This document shows positions 43,088 to 53,057 of a DNA stretch of 64,000 nt, piece by piece (position 1 is the first letter of the stretch; the number at the start of each line of letters is the position of its first letter). The notes beneath the pieces are model-generated. The model was not told where the DNA came from and made no database searches. It worked only from the letters and a program-made list of their open reading frames with translations. The stretch lies in the NCBI RefSeq assembly GCF_019455385.1, contig NZ_JACOFR010000005.1:248001-312000 (forward strand), written 5' to 3'. A program made the translations under genes and the position numbers. This stretch comes from Bradyrhizobium sp. BR 10289 (GTDB lineage Bacteria > Pseudomonadota > Alphaproteobacteria > Rhizobiales > Xanthobacteraceae).

Positions 43088-46000
43088 AGGTCGATAACGA
43101 GAGAAGAAATTGGTACGGCCACGCACGGCAAACACTGGTCCTTGCGGATCTCTGTGGACGTCGAGGGGTGTATCACAGCGCCGTCGAGAAGTCTGACAAG
43201 GCAACTTTCGCATTGGCCCGACCGGCAGCCCGACGCAGCCGCGACACCGTGTCGTTCGATTTGATCCAGTAGGGACCCTGCCTCGGGTTGCCACGCAAAC
43301 GATGTTTTCGATTTCCGCAGGACGATGGTCTGCGGTCCCCGGTTGACGGATTCCAGCGGCCGACTTGAAGGCCCAAACGCCTCAAGACGGATCCGGTTTT
43401 CGTCGACGCCGGCTTGGCGAAGGCCTGAGACCAGATCCTCCGCCATTCCGGCGGGCCCGCAGATGTAGATGAGGGGTTTCCCCTTGATCGCGGAGACAAC
43501 GTCGGGTGGGGTGATGCGTCCAATCTTGCGCGATCCTGTGGGCGCGCCACGCGCGCTGTGAAAGATCGTGACCTTGAGGCGCGGCAACTGGCCTTCGAGC
43601 TCCGTGATCTCCTCTCGAAAAGCCTCGTCTTTCGTCGAGCGGACCCCGTAAAGGAGCTGGAGGTCACCCTCCCATTGCCGATCGCGGAGGTCGTACAGCA
43701 TCGCCAGAATTGGAGTGATGCCGATGCCTGCGGCCACAAGGACGAGCTGTTCCTGCCGCGCCAGATGTTCTTCGTCGAGGCGGAATTCGCCCTTGGGTGC
43801 CTGCAAATCCACAATGCCTTTTAAAGACAAGCGACCATGGATCAGGCCAGACATCTGCCCATTGCCCCGCTCAGAGCGGGCCAGCTTTACCGAGATTCGG
43901 TAGCTGTCGGCCCGATATTCGCCCGACAGCGAGTAACAGCGTATGACCGGCCTTCCGTCCTCGCCCGTCAACCGCATCGTCACATGCTGGCCGCCGCGGA
44001 AGGCCGGCAGTTGAAGGCTGTTGTCCGCAGGGCGCAGGTGCAGCGAGAGAACGTCGTCGGTCTCACGTGCGATCTCCATCACTTCAAACCGCCGCCAGCC
44101 CGACCATGCCTTGAGCGCCCGGGGTGTAACAGGTTCAAGATCGCAGATGGAGGACCGCAACCCGGAAGATGCGCTGATCGGATCCACCCTGTCGTCCGAC
44201 ACCAAGCGGTTCACGTTCGCTCCGCCGTCGGATCGTGCGTCATAGCCGGGCAGGCCAAGTTCTTCGTTGCTCTGCCACCAGCCATACTGGGCGCTGACGA
44301 CGCGGGGATCCAGACTCTGGTCGAATCGCGCTCGCATGCGGGCCGTGCCGTAGGGCATCTTGATGTTGATCCAGTCGCCCTCTCGAATATCGCGCTCGAA
44401 AGCGGTGTCTGGATGAACGCTGATTTCAGGATCGGGCGAGCGGCGCCGGAGCGATGTGATGCTGCGATGCTGGCCGTGCAGATAATGCGCGACTTTCGCC
44501 GACGTGATGACCAAGGGATACTGCTTATCGGCGCCATACGGAGACGCCGACGGCTCGACGAAAGTGGGGAGCGGAGGTTGGCCGGCCTCGGCAAATACCT
44601 CGGAATAGATCTCGATCTTGCCGGTCCGGGTCTTCACCCCGTCGCGCTTGTGGCGGTGGTAATAGGGCTTCCCCGCAATGCTTATTCCGTTGGGTTTGGC
44701 CCGGAGGTCGTCGGCTGTCAGTCCTAGTGGCTGCAGGATCTCGTCAAAGCCGGCATCGATGTTGCCGTTCCAGAAGAGGTCGCCGAATCCGAGGCGCTGC
44801 GCCAGTTCGAAGACGATTTGGGCGTCAGACCTGCTCTCGCCTCGGCTCTGGATAGCGGCTTTTCGGATTTGGATGTGCGATTCCGCCGCTTGCGTTCCTT
44901 CGAATCCGATCCGCAAGGCCTCACGTTCCCATGGGGTGTTGACCGGCAGGAAGATGTCGGCCAAGGCCGCGGTGGGGGTCATGACGAGGTCGACATGGGC
45001 ATAGAATTCGAGCTGCTCTAAAGCGCGGACGCCGCGATCGCCATTGGCGTGGTTGACCAGGAAGTTACGCCCAAACCCGATCATCCCCCGAATGGGATAG
45101 GGGCGGCCATCCAGGATCGCCTTGTAGAGCGCATCGGAACCGATGAGGCCCTGGCGGCCGGGTCCCAGGCTCGAATGTGCAAGCGAGACGCATTTGAGCT
45201 TCTGCTCGGGCGACAGGAGGTCGGTACGCGAGACGTCTTTCGCTGGGGGCTTTTGGTATTCGACATTTCCGCCCGGTCCGTCGAAGCTTCCCGTCAATGC
45301 CATCAAAAGCGAGATCGCGCGGTCAGTTTGGGTGGCGTTGGTATGCTGGCCAACTCCCGACCAGGCATAATAACTCACGGGCCTGCATTGCCAAAGGAGG
45401 TGCGCTGTCTCTCGAATTTGCGATGCGGGCACCCATGCGATCTCCGCGACACGTTCTGGCGGATAGTCGTCGCAGAGCTCGGCGTACATATGAAACGCCG
45501 ATCGACAGGCGATCCGATTGCCCTCTCGGAGCGAGATCGCTGAAATGGTGTTCAAGGCCGGAAAGCGGCCACCGGCATACCGTCGTTTCGAGGCATTGTA
45601 GGAGACCAGACTGCCCGCCGCATCCTGCGCAACGAAATCGTCGGGCTCTCCGTCGATGGTATCAGCGAGATCGCGGACCCGAAGGAAAAGCCCGGTATCG
45701 GCTCGCACCAGGAGCGGACCATTGGTCCAGTCGCGCATGAAGTCTGCGTCGAACCAGCCCTCCCTGATCATCACGCCGGCAATACCGAGAGCTAAAGCGC
45801 CGTCCGCACCGGGCCTCACCCGCAACCATTGGTCGGCGCGCCCGGCGAAGCCTACCCGCTTCGGGTCGATGACGATCAGCTTCGCGCCGCGCGCATGGGC
45901 CGATCCTGTTTCCGTCGCGTGATCGAGCCAAGTAGCGCTCGGATTGTGGCCCCACAGGACGACGCAAGCGGACCTTGCAAAGTCCGGTGATGCTATCGAT

Positions 46001-46494
46001 CGCCCGAACGTATAAGCATGCGCGGAATCCTTGTGCCAATTGCAGATCTCGGTGCCGTCGGCGACATTGGGCGTTCCGAACGCGTTGCAGAAGCGCTGGA
46101 TCCAGCGGATATCATCCGAGATCGGCGTGCCGCTCGGTGTCGTAAGGCCGACCGCGACCGACTCGGCACCGTATCGGCTGCGAAGGCGATCCAGCTCCTT
46201 TGCGGTCGCAGCAAGCGCCTCCTCCCAGGAGATACGAATCCAACCAGGATCCGGGTCGCCCTTGGGGCGTGTGCGCTTGAGCGGGTAGAGCTCCCTTTGC
46301 GGGTTATAGACGATATCCGGTGCCGCGCGCCCCTTGATGCAGAGCGCCGCTCCTGTCGGATGGTCCGGGTTCGGCTCCTGCCTGACGAGCCGGCCACCCC
46401 GCGTCACCATCACGGAGCCGCACCGCGACTTGCAGAGCGCGCAAAAGCCCGGTGTGCGGATTTCCTCGGCGGCGGTCTCGGAAAGCGGCTTCAC
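43084..46494 (-). CDS. Molybdopterin oxidoreductase fused to a flavin/[2Fe-2S] reductase
   Basis: A 1136-residue fusion. Residues about 1-780 are a DMSO-reductase-family molybdoenzyme: GFCALCKSRCGSV plus a later Cys (CIKG) bind [4Fe-4S]; ADGTEICNWHKDSA offers a Cys as possible Mo ligand; the dinucleotide-binding domain follows. From about 800 there is a ferredoxin-reductase module: RCYSLSGEY (FAD), VLVAAGIGITPILAMLYDLRD and YICGPAGM (NAD(P)), and a C-terminal plant-type 2Fe-2S motif CRSGQCESCLVRLLDG. The protein could take electrons straight from NAD(P)H. It is third in the operon after a solute-binding protein and ABC transporter, divergent from rut. Substrate unknown. Confidence 0.88.
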   Translation of the reverse strand: MKPLSETAAEEIRTPGFCALCKSRCGSVMVTRGGRLVRQEPNPDHPTGAALCIKGRAAPDIVYNPQRELYPLKRTRPKGDPDPGWIRISWEEALAATAKELDRLRSRYGAESVAVGLTTPSGTPISDDIRWIQRFCNAFGTPNVADGTEICNWHKDSAHAYTFGRSIASPDFARSACVVLWGHNPSATWLDHATETGSAHARGAKLIVIDPKRVGFAGRADQWLRVRPGADGALALGIAGVMIREGWFDADFMRDWTNGPLLVRADTGLFLRVRDLADTIDGEPDDFVAQDAAGSLVSYNASKRRYAGGRFPALNTISAISLREGNRIACRSAFHMYAELCDDYPPERVAEIAWVPASQIRETAHLLWQCRPVSYYAWSGVGQHTNATQTDRAISLLMALTGSFDGPGGNVEYQKPPAKDVSRTDLLSPEQKLKCVSLAHSSLGPGRQGLIGSDALYKAILDGRPYPIRGMIGFGRNFLVNHANGDRGVRALEQLEFYAHVDLVMTPTAALADIFLPVNTPWEREALRIGFEGTQAAESHIQIRKAAIQSRGESRSDAQIVFELAQRLGFGDLFWNGNIDAGFDEILQPLGLTADDLRAKPNGISIAGKPYYHRHKRDGVKTRTGKIEIYSEVFAEAGQPPLPTFVEPSASPYGADKQYPLVITSAKVAHYLHGQHRSITSLRRRSPDPEISVHPDTAFERDIREGDWINIKMPYGTARMRARFDQSLDPRVVSAQYGWWQSNEELGLPGYDARSDGGANVNRLVSDDRVDPISASSGLRSSICDLEPVTPRALKAWSGWRRFEVMEIARETDDVLSLHLRPADNSLQLPAFRGGQHVTMRLTGEDGRPVIRCYSLSGEYRADSYRISVKLARSERGNGQMSGLIHGRLSLKGIVDLQAPKGEFRLDEEHLARQEQLVLVAAGIGITPILAMLYDLRDRQWEGDLQLLYGVRSTKDEAFREEITELEGQLPRLKVTIFHSARGAPTGSRKIGRITPPDVVSAIKGKPLIYICGPAGMAEDLVSGLRQAGVDENRIRLEAFGPSSRPLESVNRGPQTIVLRKSKTSFAWQPEAGSLLDQIERHGVAAASGCRSGQCESCLVRLLDGAVIHPSTSTEIRKDQCLPCVAVPISSLVIDL

Positions 46495-46506
46495 GATCCT
46501 CTCGCC

Positions 46507-48129
46507 TCAGGCCGCGTCCGTCATGGGTCGTTCGACCGATCGAAGGAATCGCTGCGTGCGTTCTTCCCGCGGAGAATCGATGACCTGTGACGGCGGTCCC
46601 TGTTCGACGACCTTTCCGCCGTCCATGAACACGACGAGGTCGGCAACCTCGCGGGCAAACCGAACTTCGTGAGTCACGACGATCATGGTCATCCCGGCGT
46701 CGGCGAGCCGCCTCATCACGGAGAGAACCTCGCCAACCAGTTCCGGATCGAGCGCCGACGTCGGCTCGTCAAACAGCATCAATTGCGGCTTGATGGCCAA
46801 TGCGCGGGCTATTGCCACTCGTTGCTGTTGACCTCCGGACAAACGGTGCGGCAGCTTGTCGACGTGCGCACCAAGGCCGACTTCTTCGAGCAGTTGGAGA
46901 GCGATCTTCCGCGCCTCGGCCGCCGGCATTCCATGCACCCGGACCGGCGCCTCCATGACATTCTCAAGCGCGGACATATGCGCGAACAGGTTGAAATGCT
47001 GGAAGACCATGCCGATCTTGGCGTCGGCTCGCGCTTTGGCGACGTTTCTGCTCGGTTTGAGGCCGCCAGGTATGGCGTCGTATCCTACACGTGCGCCACC
47101 GACGGTAATCTCGCCCCAGTCCATCGTTTCGAGATGATTGATCATGCGCAAGAAGGTACTCTTTCCGGAGCCGCTCGGACCCAACAGGCAAACGACTTGT
47201 CCCCGATGGACGGTCAGATCTACGCCGGTGAGTATTTCGCGTCCGTCATAGACCTTCTGCACGTTGCGGCAGACGACGAACGGAGCGCCCGCATCAACTT
47301 GCTCAACTCTTCGGTGAACCAACGAACGCAGCCAATGTCGTTCGTTGTTCTGTCGGGCTTGGCCCGGGCGCTCCAACTCGATGGCGAGGCCATCCGAGGC
47401 TTGAGAATTGTTTTGGGGGCGGCGAAAGCCGAACATTCGCGACAGGGGGCCGGCTTCCGCAGGCGTCCGTTCAATATCGAAGTGCCGTTCGGTCAAGCCC
47501 TGAACGAACGCGATGAGGCTCGTCATGAGCAGATAGACGGCGCCCGCAGCCGCAAAAACCGTGAAGAACCGAAAGTTCTGACCTACGATCTGCTGGGCGC
47601 GGAATGTGAGCTCGCTGACAAAGATGATCGACGCAATCGACGTCAGTTTGAGCATGCTGATGATGTCATTGAATATCCCCGGAAGGATCGTACGCATCGC
47701 CTGCGGCAGGATGATCCTGCGTAGCGTCAGAAATGAGCTCATTCCCAAGGAGGCGGCCGCGATCGATTGGGTCCGACTGACAGATGTTATGCCGCCCCTG
47801 ATGTTTTCGGCGCTGAAAGCGGCTTGATTCAGCCCGAAGCCTATTACCGCCGTGGTGAAGCTGTCGAGCTTGATGCCCATAGCCGGCAAGGCGTCGAAGA
47901 TGAAGACGAGCTGCAGAAGCTGTGGCGTTCCACGCATGATCCAGATGTAGGTCCATGCGAACGAGCGAACCACCTTCATCCGAGATAGACGCATCAACGC
48001 GAAGACCAGGCCCAGACCGAGTCCCAGCATCATGGCTAGACACGTTATCTCGACCGCGATCAGCGCGCCGTTCCATAAAAAGCCGGAGGTTATATAGCCG
48101 AAGAAGTCGCCGACGAATGCCATTTCCAC
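46507..48129 (-). CDS. Amino-acid-type ABC transporter, permease-ATPase fusion
   Basis: A 540-residue protein joining two usually separate subunits. Residues about 1-230 are a HisM/GlnP-type permease with five hydrophobic segments and the EAA loop (AAASLGMSSFLTLRRIILPQAMRTILPG). After a linker, residues about 290-530 are the ATPase: GPSGSGKST (Walker A), LSGGQQQRVAIARAL (signature) and LMLFDEPTSALDP (Walker B). The frame opens with GTG 48129; ATG 48123 is two codons in. With the solute-binding protein upstream it makes a complete importer; pyrimidines or their breakdown products are likely cargo given the rut genes. Confidence 0.9.
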   Translation of the reverse strand: MEMAFVGDFFGYITSGFLWNGALIAVEITCLAMMLGLGLGLVFALMRLSRMKVVRSFAWTYIWIMRGTPQLLQLVFIFDALPAMGIKLDSFTTAVIGFGLNQAAFSAENIRGGITSVSRTQSIAAASLGMSSFLTLRRIILPQAMRTILPGIFNDIISMLKLTSIASIIFVSELTFRAQQIVGQNFRFFTVFAAAGAVYLLMTSLIAFVQGLTERHFDIERTPAEAGPLSRMFGFRRPQNNSQASDGLAIELERPGQARQNNERHWLRSLVHRRVEQVDAGAPFVVCRNVQKVYDGREILTGVDLTVHRGQVVCLLGPSGSGKSTFLRMINHLETMDWGEITVGGARVGYDAIPGGLKPSRNVAKARADAKIGMVFQHFNLFAHMSALENVMEAPVRVHGMPAAEARKIALQLLEEVGLGAHVDKLPHRLSGGQQQRVAIARALAIKPQLMLFDEPTSALDPELVGEVLSVMRRLADAGMTMIVVTHEVRFAREVADLVVFMDGGKVVEQGPPSQVIDSPREERTQRFLRSVERPMTDAA

Positions 48130-48200
48130 GAGCGGCCCCTATGTAAGTTCGTCGCGCCTCGGCGCGACGACTTTTGATCGGTTGATATAAAGGCCGCGCG

Positions 48201-49061
48201 CTATTTGGTTTTTGTTGCAGCCGGCAGCTGCAGCGCGGCATCGACGCCGTAGGTTTGAAGGATTTTCTTCTGCTGGTCGGTCTTCTGGACCACCTGCATG
48301 CCGTCAGATATGACCTGGAGCAACTCGGCGTTCCCCTTTTTCACGGCGGCACCGACCTCGAGCCCGTCCATGATGGCAAATCCGCGTGCATACTTCTCGG
48401 GGTTCGTGGCTGCTAAATTGTCGACAAAGCCGAGATCCCACATGATCGCGTCCGCGCGTTCGCTGTCCAACAGGCGCAATCCCGCCGCCAAATCCTGGAA
48501 CGGCATCATGTTGATCTCGGATTTCTGCGCGGCCTTGCACGCCTCATTCTGCTTTTTGACTGCCAATTCGTTGCTGCTGCCGACTCCGAAAGAGACGGTC
48601 AAGCCGCAAAGATCCTCGATCCTGGCGATCTTTTTGGGATTGCCCTTCTGCACCAACGCGCCTGTTGCAGCTTGCATGTAGATCACGAAATCTACGACTT
48701 CTGCACGAGCAGGCTTGTAGTAGAGGTCGTCCCACATCACGTCCAACTGTCCGCTCTGGACCGCCGGAAGTATTCCCGACCACGCGCCGAGGACGAACTC
48801 GTATTTCAGACCGGCGCAATCGAACACCGCGCGGCTAAGGTCCGCGTCGATGCCCACAACTTTGTTGAAGTCGGTCTTGTCGCGCATGATGTAGGGCGGC
48901 GTTTGCGGATCGGCGCCGATCTTGATCGTCTTCCCCGCGAGGCCGGGGTACTTCTGCGCGACTTTTGCCGGTTCGCAGGCCGCATCCGCCGCCGTTGCCG
49001 GGCTTATCAGAGCCATGGCGACAGCAACCCCAAGTCCGAAACCAATTGCCCTGCTCGACAC
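48201..49061 (-). CDS. ABC solute-binding protein (amino-acid type, family 3)
   Basis: A 286-residue periplasmic binding protein with a signal peptide (MSSRAIGFGLGVAVAMALISPATAADA) and the type 2 fold: GKTIKIGADPQTPPYIMRDKTDFNKVVGIDADLSRAVFDCAGLKYEFV, then the hinge region LDVMWDDLYYKPARAEVVDFVIYM. It is the first gene of the operon with the permease-ATPase fusion and the molybdoenzyme. It is divergent from rutA; the gap contains two tandem dyads. Confidence 0.9.
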   Translation of the reverse strand: MSSRAIGFGLGVAVAMALISPATAADAACEPAKVAQKYPGLAGKTIKIGADPQTPPYIMRDKTDFNKVVGIDADLSRAVFDCAGLKYEFVLGAWSGILPAVQSGQLDVMWDDLYYKPARAEVVDFVIYMQAATGALVQKGNPKKIARIEDLCGLTVSFGVGSSNELAVKKQNEACKAAQKSEINMMPFQDLAAGLRLLDSERADAIMWDLGFVDNLAATNPEKYARGFAIMDGLEVGAAVKKGNAELLQVISDGMQVVQKTDQQKKILQTYGVDAALQLPAATKTK

Positions 49062-49424
49062 GATATCAAACTCCTTCCGACGTTGCGATTGAACTATAGA
49101 AATTTCAGCAAGTTAATGTGATGATTATGCAATAATGGGAAGATTGCACGCGCAAATCTTAGGCTTTTGCATTCAGCGAAAACTGTTGATGGCTCCATGC
49201 TTTAACGAGTCCGTTCGATGGTGTGATTGATGTTTAGGCGCCGAGGTGCCGGGAAACCGTTCAAAAAACTGGACTAAATCGTCAAAAATGGACAAAATAG
49301 TCCAACATGTCGCTCATCAATTTTTCAAGCCTCTGAATTCATGAGGCAATCCCGCGATGGCACGCTTCCTGCTGATAGCAAGCGGGTCCATCAGGCGATA
49401 CTCGCCACAACTGCGGGAAGCATC
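49062..49424. other. Divergent promoter region of rutA and the ABC operon
   Basis: A 363-base gene-free stretch, A+T-rich compared with its neighbours. It must hold the promoters of both operons. The frame of rutA extends into it to 49341, but those residues are not RutA-like. The main ordered element is the pair of dyads at 49270-49304. Confidence 0.6.
49270..49304. promoter_or_regulatory. Tandem dyads upstream of rutA, RutR candidates
   Basis: TGGACTAAATCGTCAA (49270-49285) and TGGACAAAATAGTCCA (49289-49304) are 16-base dyads, the second with perfect 5-base arms, 19 bases apart and 12 of 16 identical or more. E. coli RutR sites are also 16-base palindromes (TTGACCA/TGGTCAA); the half-sites here differ, so RutR or the GntR protein may bind. 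Confidence 0.55.
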
Positions 49425-50513
49425 ATGAAAGTCGGCGTCTTCATTCCGATTGGAAACAACGGTTGGCTCATATCCAGCACGTCGCCGCAGTACATGCCGA
49501 CGTTCGCTTTGAACAAGGAAATCGTGCAGAAGGCCGAAACCTATGGCTTCGATTTCGCGCTCTCGATGATCAAGTTCCGCGGCTTCGGCGGGAAGACGCA
49601 GTTTTGGGAGCACAATCTGGAATCGTTCACGCTCATGGCGGGTCTTGCGGCCGTGACTTCCAAAATCAAGCTGTTTGCGACGTCGGCGTCATTGGTGATG
49701 CCGCCTGCTGTGGTGGCCCGCATGGCGTCGACCATCGATTCGATTTCCAACGGTCGCTTTGGGCTCAATCTGATCACCGGATGGCAGAAGCCGGAATATA
49801 CGCAGATGGGCCTATGGCCCGGGGATGAGTATTTCGGACGACGTTACGAATATCTCTCGGAATACGTGCAGATCCTGAGAGATCTTTGGGAGAGCGGCGT
49901 CAGCAACCGCAAGAGCGACTTCTTCCAGATGGACGATTGCCGCGTCAGCCCCAGGCCGCAGGCCGATATGAAAATTATCTGCGCGGGTCAGAGCGACGCG
50001 GGAATGGCATTCTCGGCCCGGTATGCGGACTACAATTTCTGCTTCGGGAAGGGCGTCAATACGCCGACCGCGTTTGCGCCGACCGCCGCGCAGCTCATCG
50101 AGGCGACTAAGAAGACGGGCCGGCAGGTGACGTCGTTTGCCCTGTTCATGATTATTGCCGATGAAACGGACGAAGCCGCGCGCGCCAAATGGGAGCTCTA
50201 CAAGAGCGGCGCGGATCAGGAAGCTCTGGACTGGCTGACCCTGCAATCGGGTGCCGACAAGACGTCGGGAAAAGACACGAATGTACGTCAGATGGCCGAC
50301 CCCACATCCAATGTGAACATCAACATGGGCACCTTGGTCGGTTCATACGCGTCCGTCGCGCGGATGCTCGACGAAATCGCCACCGTTCCCGGTGCCGAAG
50401 GTGTGTTGCTGACTTTCGACGACTTCGTGAAGGGTGTGGAAAATTTCGGCACGCGCATCCAACCTCTCATGAAATCGCGCCGTCACATCGAGGCGCTCGC
50501 GAAAGCTTCTTGA
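49425..50513 (+). CDS. rutA: Pyrimidine monooxygenase RutA
   Basis: A 362-residue flavin-dependent luciferase-like monooxygenase that opens the uracil ring between N3 and C4. It matches E. coli RutA almost throughout: [110 protein letters not shown] and [35 protein letters not shown] 49425 gives the family's exact N-terminus. It needs FMNH2 from RutF. First gene of rutABCDEF. Confidence 0.97.
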   Translation: MKVGVFIPIGNNGWLISSTSPQYMPTFALNKEIVQKAETYGFDFALSMIKFRGFGGKTQFWEHNLESFTLMAGLAAVTSKIKLFATSASLVMPPAVVARMASTIDSISNGRFGLNLITGWQKPEYTQMGLWPGDEYFGRRYEYLSEYVQILRDLWESGVSNRKSDFFQMDDCRVSPRPQADMKIICAGQSDAGMAFSARYADYNFCFGKGVNTPTAFAPTAAQLIEATKKTGRQVTSFALFMIIADETDEAARAKWELYKSGADQEALDWLTLQSGADKTSGKDTNVRQMADPTSNVNINMGTLVGSYASVARMLDEIATVPGAEGVLLTFDDFVKGVENFGTRIQPLMKSRRHIEALAKAS

Positions 50514-50523
50514 GGAGTCAGCT

Positions 50524-51246
50524 ATGCAGACCGGATTCAGCGCGCTTACCCTTGGGCGGGCGGAAGTGACTCTTCCGGCGAGGCCCGAGCCGTTATCGGT
50601 CAGGCCGAACGAAACCGCGGTGATCGTCGTCGACATGCAGAACGCCTATGTTTCCAAAGGCGGCTACTGCGATCTCGCCGGCTTCGACATATCGGGCAGC
50701 GATGCCGCGATAGCGCAGACGGCAAGGCTACTCGAAGCTGCCCGCGCGGCCGGCGTGCTCGTGGTCTACTTCCAGAACGGTTGGGACCCAGACTACGTTG
50801 AAGCAGGAGGTCCGGGCTCGCCGAATTGGCACAAGTCGAACGCGCTGAAGACGATGCGCGCGCGACCAGAGCTGCAGGGGACGCTCCTTGCCAAGGGAAG
50901 CTGGGACTATGCCATCGTCGATCAACTGGCTCCGCGACCCGGCGACATTCTCGTACCCAAAACCCGATATAGCGGCTTCTTCAACACCAACGTCGATAGC
51001 ATCCTGAGGGCGCGTGGAATTCGCAACCTTGTCTTCACTGGCGTGGCGACCAATGTTTGCGTCGAATCCGCGCTGCGCGATGCCTTCCATCTCGAGTACT
51101 TCGGCGTGGTCGTCGAGGACGCGACCCATCAACTAGGCCCAGACTTCATCCAGAAGGCTGCGCTCTACAACATTGAGAAGTTCTTCGGTTGGGTGACTTC
51201 CGCAGCTGAGTTCTGCGGTGCGATCTCTCAAGTGGCTCCTGAATAG
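50524..51246 (+). CDS. rutB: Ureidoacrylate amidohydrolase RutB
   Basis: A 240-residue isochorismatase-fold cysteine hydrolase that converts (peroxy)ureidoacrylate to aminoacrylate, CO2 and ammonia. The triad is visible as Asp37 in [10 protein letters not shown], Lys in [12 protein letters not shown] and Cys in [44 protein letters not shown] resembles the E. coli protein. It starts ten bases after rutA. Confidence 0.96.
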   Translation: MQTGFSALTLGRAEVTLPARPEPLSVRPNETAVIVVDMQNAYVSKGGYCDLAGFDISGSDAAIAQTARLLEAARAAGVLVVYFQNGWDPDYVEAGGPGSPNWHKSNALKTMRARPELQGTLLAKGSWDYAIVDQLAPRPGDILVPKTRYSGFFNTNVDSILRARGIRNLVFTGVATNVCVESALRDAFHLEYFGVVVEDATHQLGPDFIQKAALYNIEKFFGWVTSAAEFCGAISQVAPE

Positions 51247-51260
51247 AAGATAGGTGAAAC

Positions 51261-51650
51261 ATGCCAAAGGTTGTCGTTACTCCCAAAGGTACTGGTGTTC
51301 CGATTGCTCCGTTCTCGCCGGGAACGCTGGCGGACGGCATTGTCTACGTGTCCGGCACGTTGCCCTTCGACAAGGAAAACAACGTCGTTCATGTGGGTGA
51401 CGCGGCCGCGCAGACCAGGCATGTCCTCGAGATCATCAAGGGCGTGATCGAGACGGCCGGCGGCAGCATGGCGGACGTCACCTTTAATTCGATCTTCCTG
51501 ACGGACTGGGCGAACTACGCAGCCATCAACACGGTCTATGCCGAGTTTTTCCCGGGGGACAAACCCGCGCGATATTGCGTCCAATGCGGGCTCGTCAAGC
51601 CCGACGCGCTCGTGGAGATCGCTTCCATCGCCCATATCGGCAAGAGCTAA
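51261..51650 (+). CDS. rutC: Aminoacrylate deaminase/peracid reductase RutC
   Basis: A 129-residue YjgF/RidA-family protein: [76 protein letters not shown] is the typical fold, and [20 protein letters not shown] the trimer-interface active site with the conserved Arg. In the Rut pathway it helps deaminate aminoacrylate to malonic semialdehyde. Fourteen bases separate it from rutB. Confidence 0.95.
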   Translation: MPKVVVTPKGTGVPIAPFSPGTLADGIVYVSGTLPFDKENNVVHVGDAAAQTRHVLEIIKGVIETAGGSMADVTFNSIFLTDWANYAAINTVYAEFFPGDKPARYCVQCGLVKPDALVEIASIAHIGKS

Positions 51651-51670
51651 CGTTCTATCTCGGTGCGCGC

Positions 51671-52456
51671 ATGAAGTATCGGCAAATCGGCTCCGCGGCG
51701 GTAGATGCGCCGACAGTCATCCTGTCGGCGGGACTCGGCGGGCTAGGTCAATTTTGGCAGCCTCAGCTCGACGAATTGAGCAAGGCGTTTCGCGTACTCG
51801 TCTACGACCATCGCGGGACGGGGGAGAACGCCGAGGTCCTACCCACCCCCTACACGATCGACCACATGGCGGATGACGTCGAGGCCATCGCCGAAGCGTC
51901 CGGGACTCGTACCTACCATTTCGTCGGTCACGCCCTCGGAGGATTGGTGGGGCTGGCGCTAAGCCGGCGGCAGCGGAGCCAGTGCGTCAGTCTCTGTCTC
52001 GTGAATTCCTGGGCGTCGCTTGACACGCAAACGGCTCGATGTTTCGACATGCGGCTGGCCCTTCTCGATCACGTAGGCGTCGAGGCCTATGTGAAGGCGC
52101 AACCCCTCTTCCTCTACCCGGCTGTTTGGTCGTCGGTCAACGCCGAGCGCGTCGAGAAGGAAGTCGAGCACGGAGTTCTTGGCTTCCAGGGCGCGTCCAA
52201 TCTCCGCGCGAGAGTTGGAGCGCTGCGCGCGTTCGATGCGAGCGTTGACCTCGAGCGAATTGCTATTCCCGTGTTGATCGCCGCCTCGAAGGACGACATC
52301 CTGGTCCCGTTCACGTGTTCCGAGACTTTGGCAAAGTCACTTCCGCGCGGGCGGCTTTGGATCATTCCCCACGGAGGTCATGCCTTCACGGTCACGGAAC
52401 CGAGTCCCTTCAATCTTGCGCTTTCCTCCTTTATCGCGGAGGCGAGCCGTGAGTAA
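51671..52456 (+). CDS. rutD: Aminoacrylate hydrolase RutD
   Basis: A 261-residue alpha/beta-hydrolase-fold protein. Its nucleophile elbow reads [11 protein letters not shown], with Ala in place of Ser; E. coli RutD has the same GHALG, so this is normal for the family. [12 protein letters not shown] and [17 protein letters not shown] also match RutD. It promotes release of ammonia from aminoacrylate. ATG 51671 gives [10 protein letters not shown]; the longer frame from 51575 overlaps rutC. rutE starts inside its last codons. Confidence 0.93.
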   Translation: MKYRQIGSAAVDAPTVILSAGLGGLGQFWQPQLDELSKAFRVLVYDHRGTGENAEVLPTPYTIDHMADDVEAIAEASGTRTYHFVGHALGGLVGLALSRRQRSQCVSLCLVNSWASLDTQTARCFDMRLALLDHVGVEAYVKAQPLFLYPAVWSSVNAERVEKEVEHGVLGFQGASNLRARVGALRAFDASVDLERIAIPVLIAASKDDILVPFTCSETLAKSLPRGRLWIIPHGGHAFTVTEPSPFNLALSSFIAEASRE

Positions 52457-53048
52457 TGTGTTTACCGCTGTCAATGCCGAAGCAATAGCGACCCTTTTCA
52501 CCGAAGCACGTACCCATAGTGAATGGCTCCCGAAGCCCGTGGACGACCGCCTGCTAGCTGAAGCCTACGAACTTGCAAAATTGGGCCCGACATCAGCGAA
52601 CTCTTCCCCTGCGCGATTTGTTTTTTTGCGAAGCGCCGCGGCGAAGGAGAAGCTCAAGCCCGCCTTGTCGGCTGGAAATGTTCAGAAGACGATGACCGCC
52701 CCGGTTACGGTCGTCGTTGCCCATGACACGCGCTTTTACGATCGGCTGCCAGAATTGTTTCCGCACGCGGACGCGCGGTCATGGTTCACATCGACACCAG
52801 AATTTGCGGCGGACACGGCGCTCCGAAACGGATCGTTGCAGGCGGCCTATCTCATAATGGCATTGCGGGCGCTGGGTCTCGATACCGGCCCGATGTCCGG
52901 ATTCACGCGCAAATTGGTCGACGAAACGTTCCTCGCCGGGACCACCTGGCGATCAGATCTACTGATCAACGTGGGCTACGGTGATCGCAGCAAGCTATTT
53001 GAGCGATTGCCTCGCCTAAGTATCAGCGATGGATCCCGCTTTTTGTAG
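52449..53048 (+). CDS. rutE: Malonic semialdehyde reductase RutE
   Basis: A 199-residue nitroreductase-fold flavoprotein, the family length. [17 protein letters not shown] (residues about 46-62), [56 protein letters not shown] and LLINVGYGD follow RutE. It reduces the toxic malonic semialdehyde to 3-hydroxypropionate. The start GTG 52449 overlaps the rutD end by eight bases, a sign of translational coupling. Confidence 0.94.
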   Translation: MSNVFTAVNAEAIATLFTEARTHSEWLPKPVDDRLLAEAYELAKLGPTSANSSPARFVFLRSAAAKEKLKPALSAGNVQKTMTAPVTVVVAHDTRFYDRLPELFPHADARSWFTSTPEFAADTALRNGSLQAAYLIMALRALGLDTGPMSGFTRKLVDETFLAGTTWRSDLLINVGYGDRSKLFERLPRLSISDGSRFL

Positions 53049-53057
53049 GAGAGCTCG

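Noticed and set aside
43084..46494. Assimilatory nitrate reductase
   Set aside because: The expected Mo-ligand context is absent, no nitrite reductase or nitrate transporter is near, and the C-terminal reductase is of the phthalate-dioxygenase-reductase order.
51900..51960. RutD inactivated by loss of its catalytic serine (GHALG)
   Set aside because: E. coli RutD has the same alanine; it is a family feature, not a mutation.
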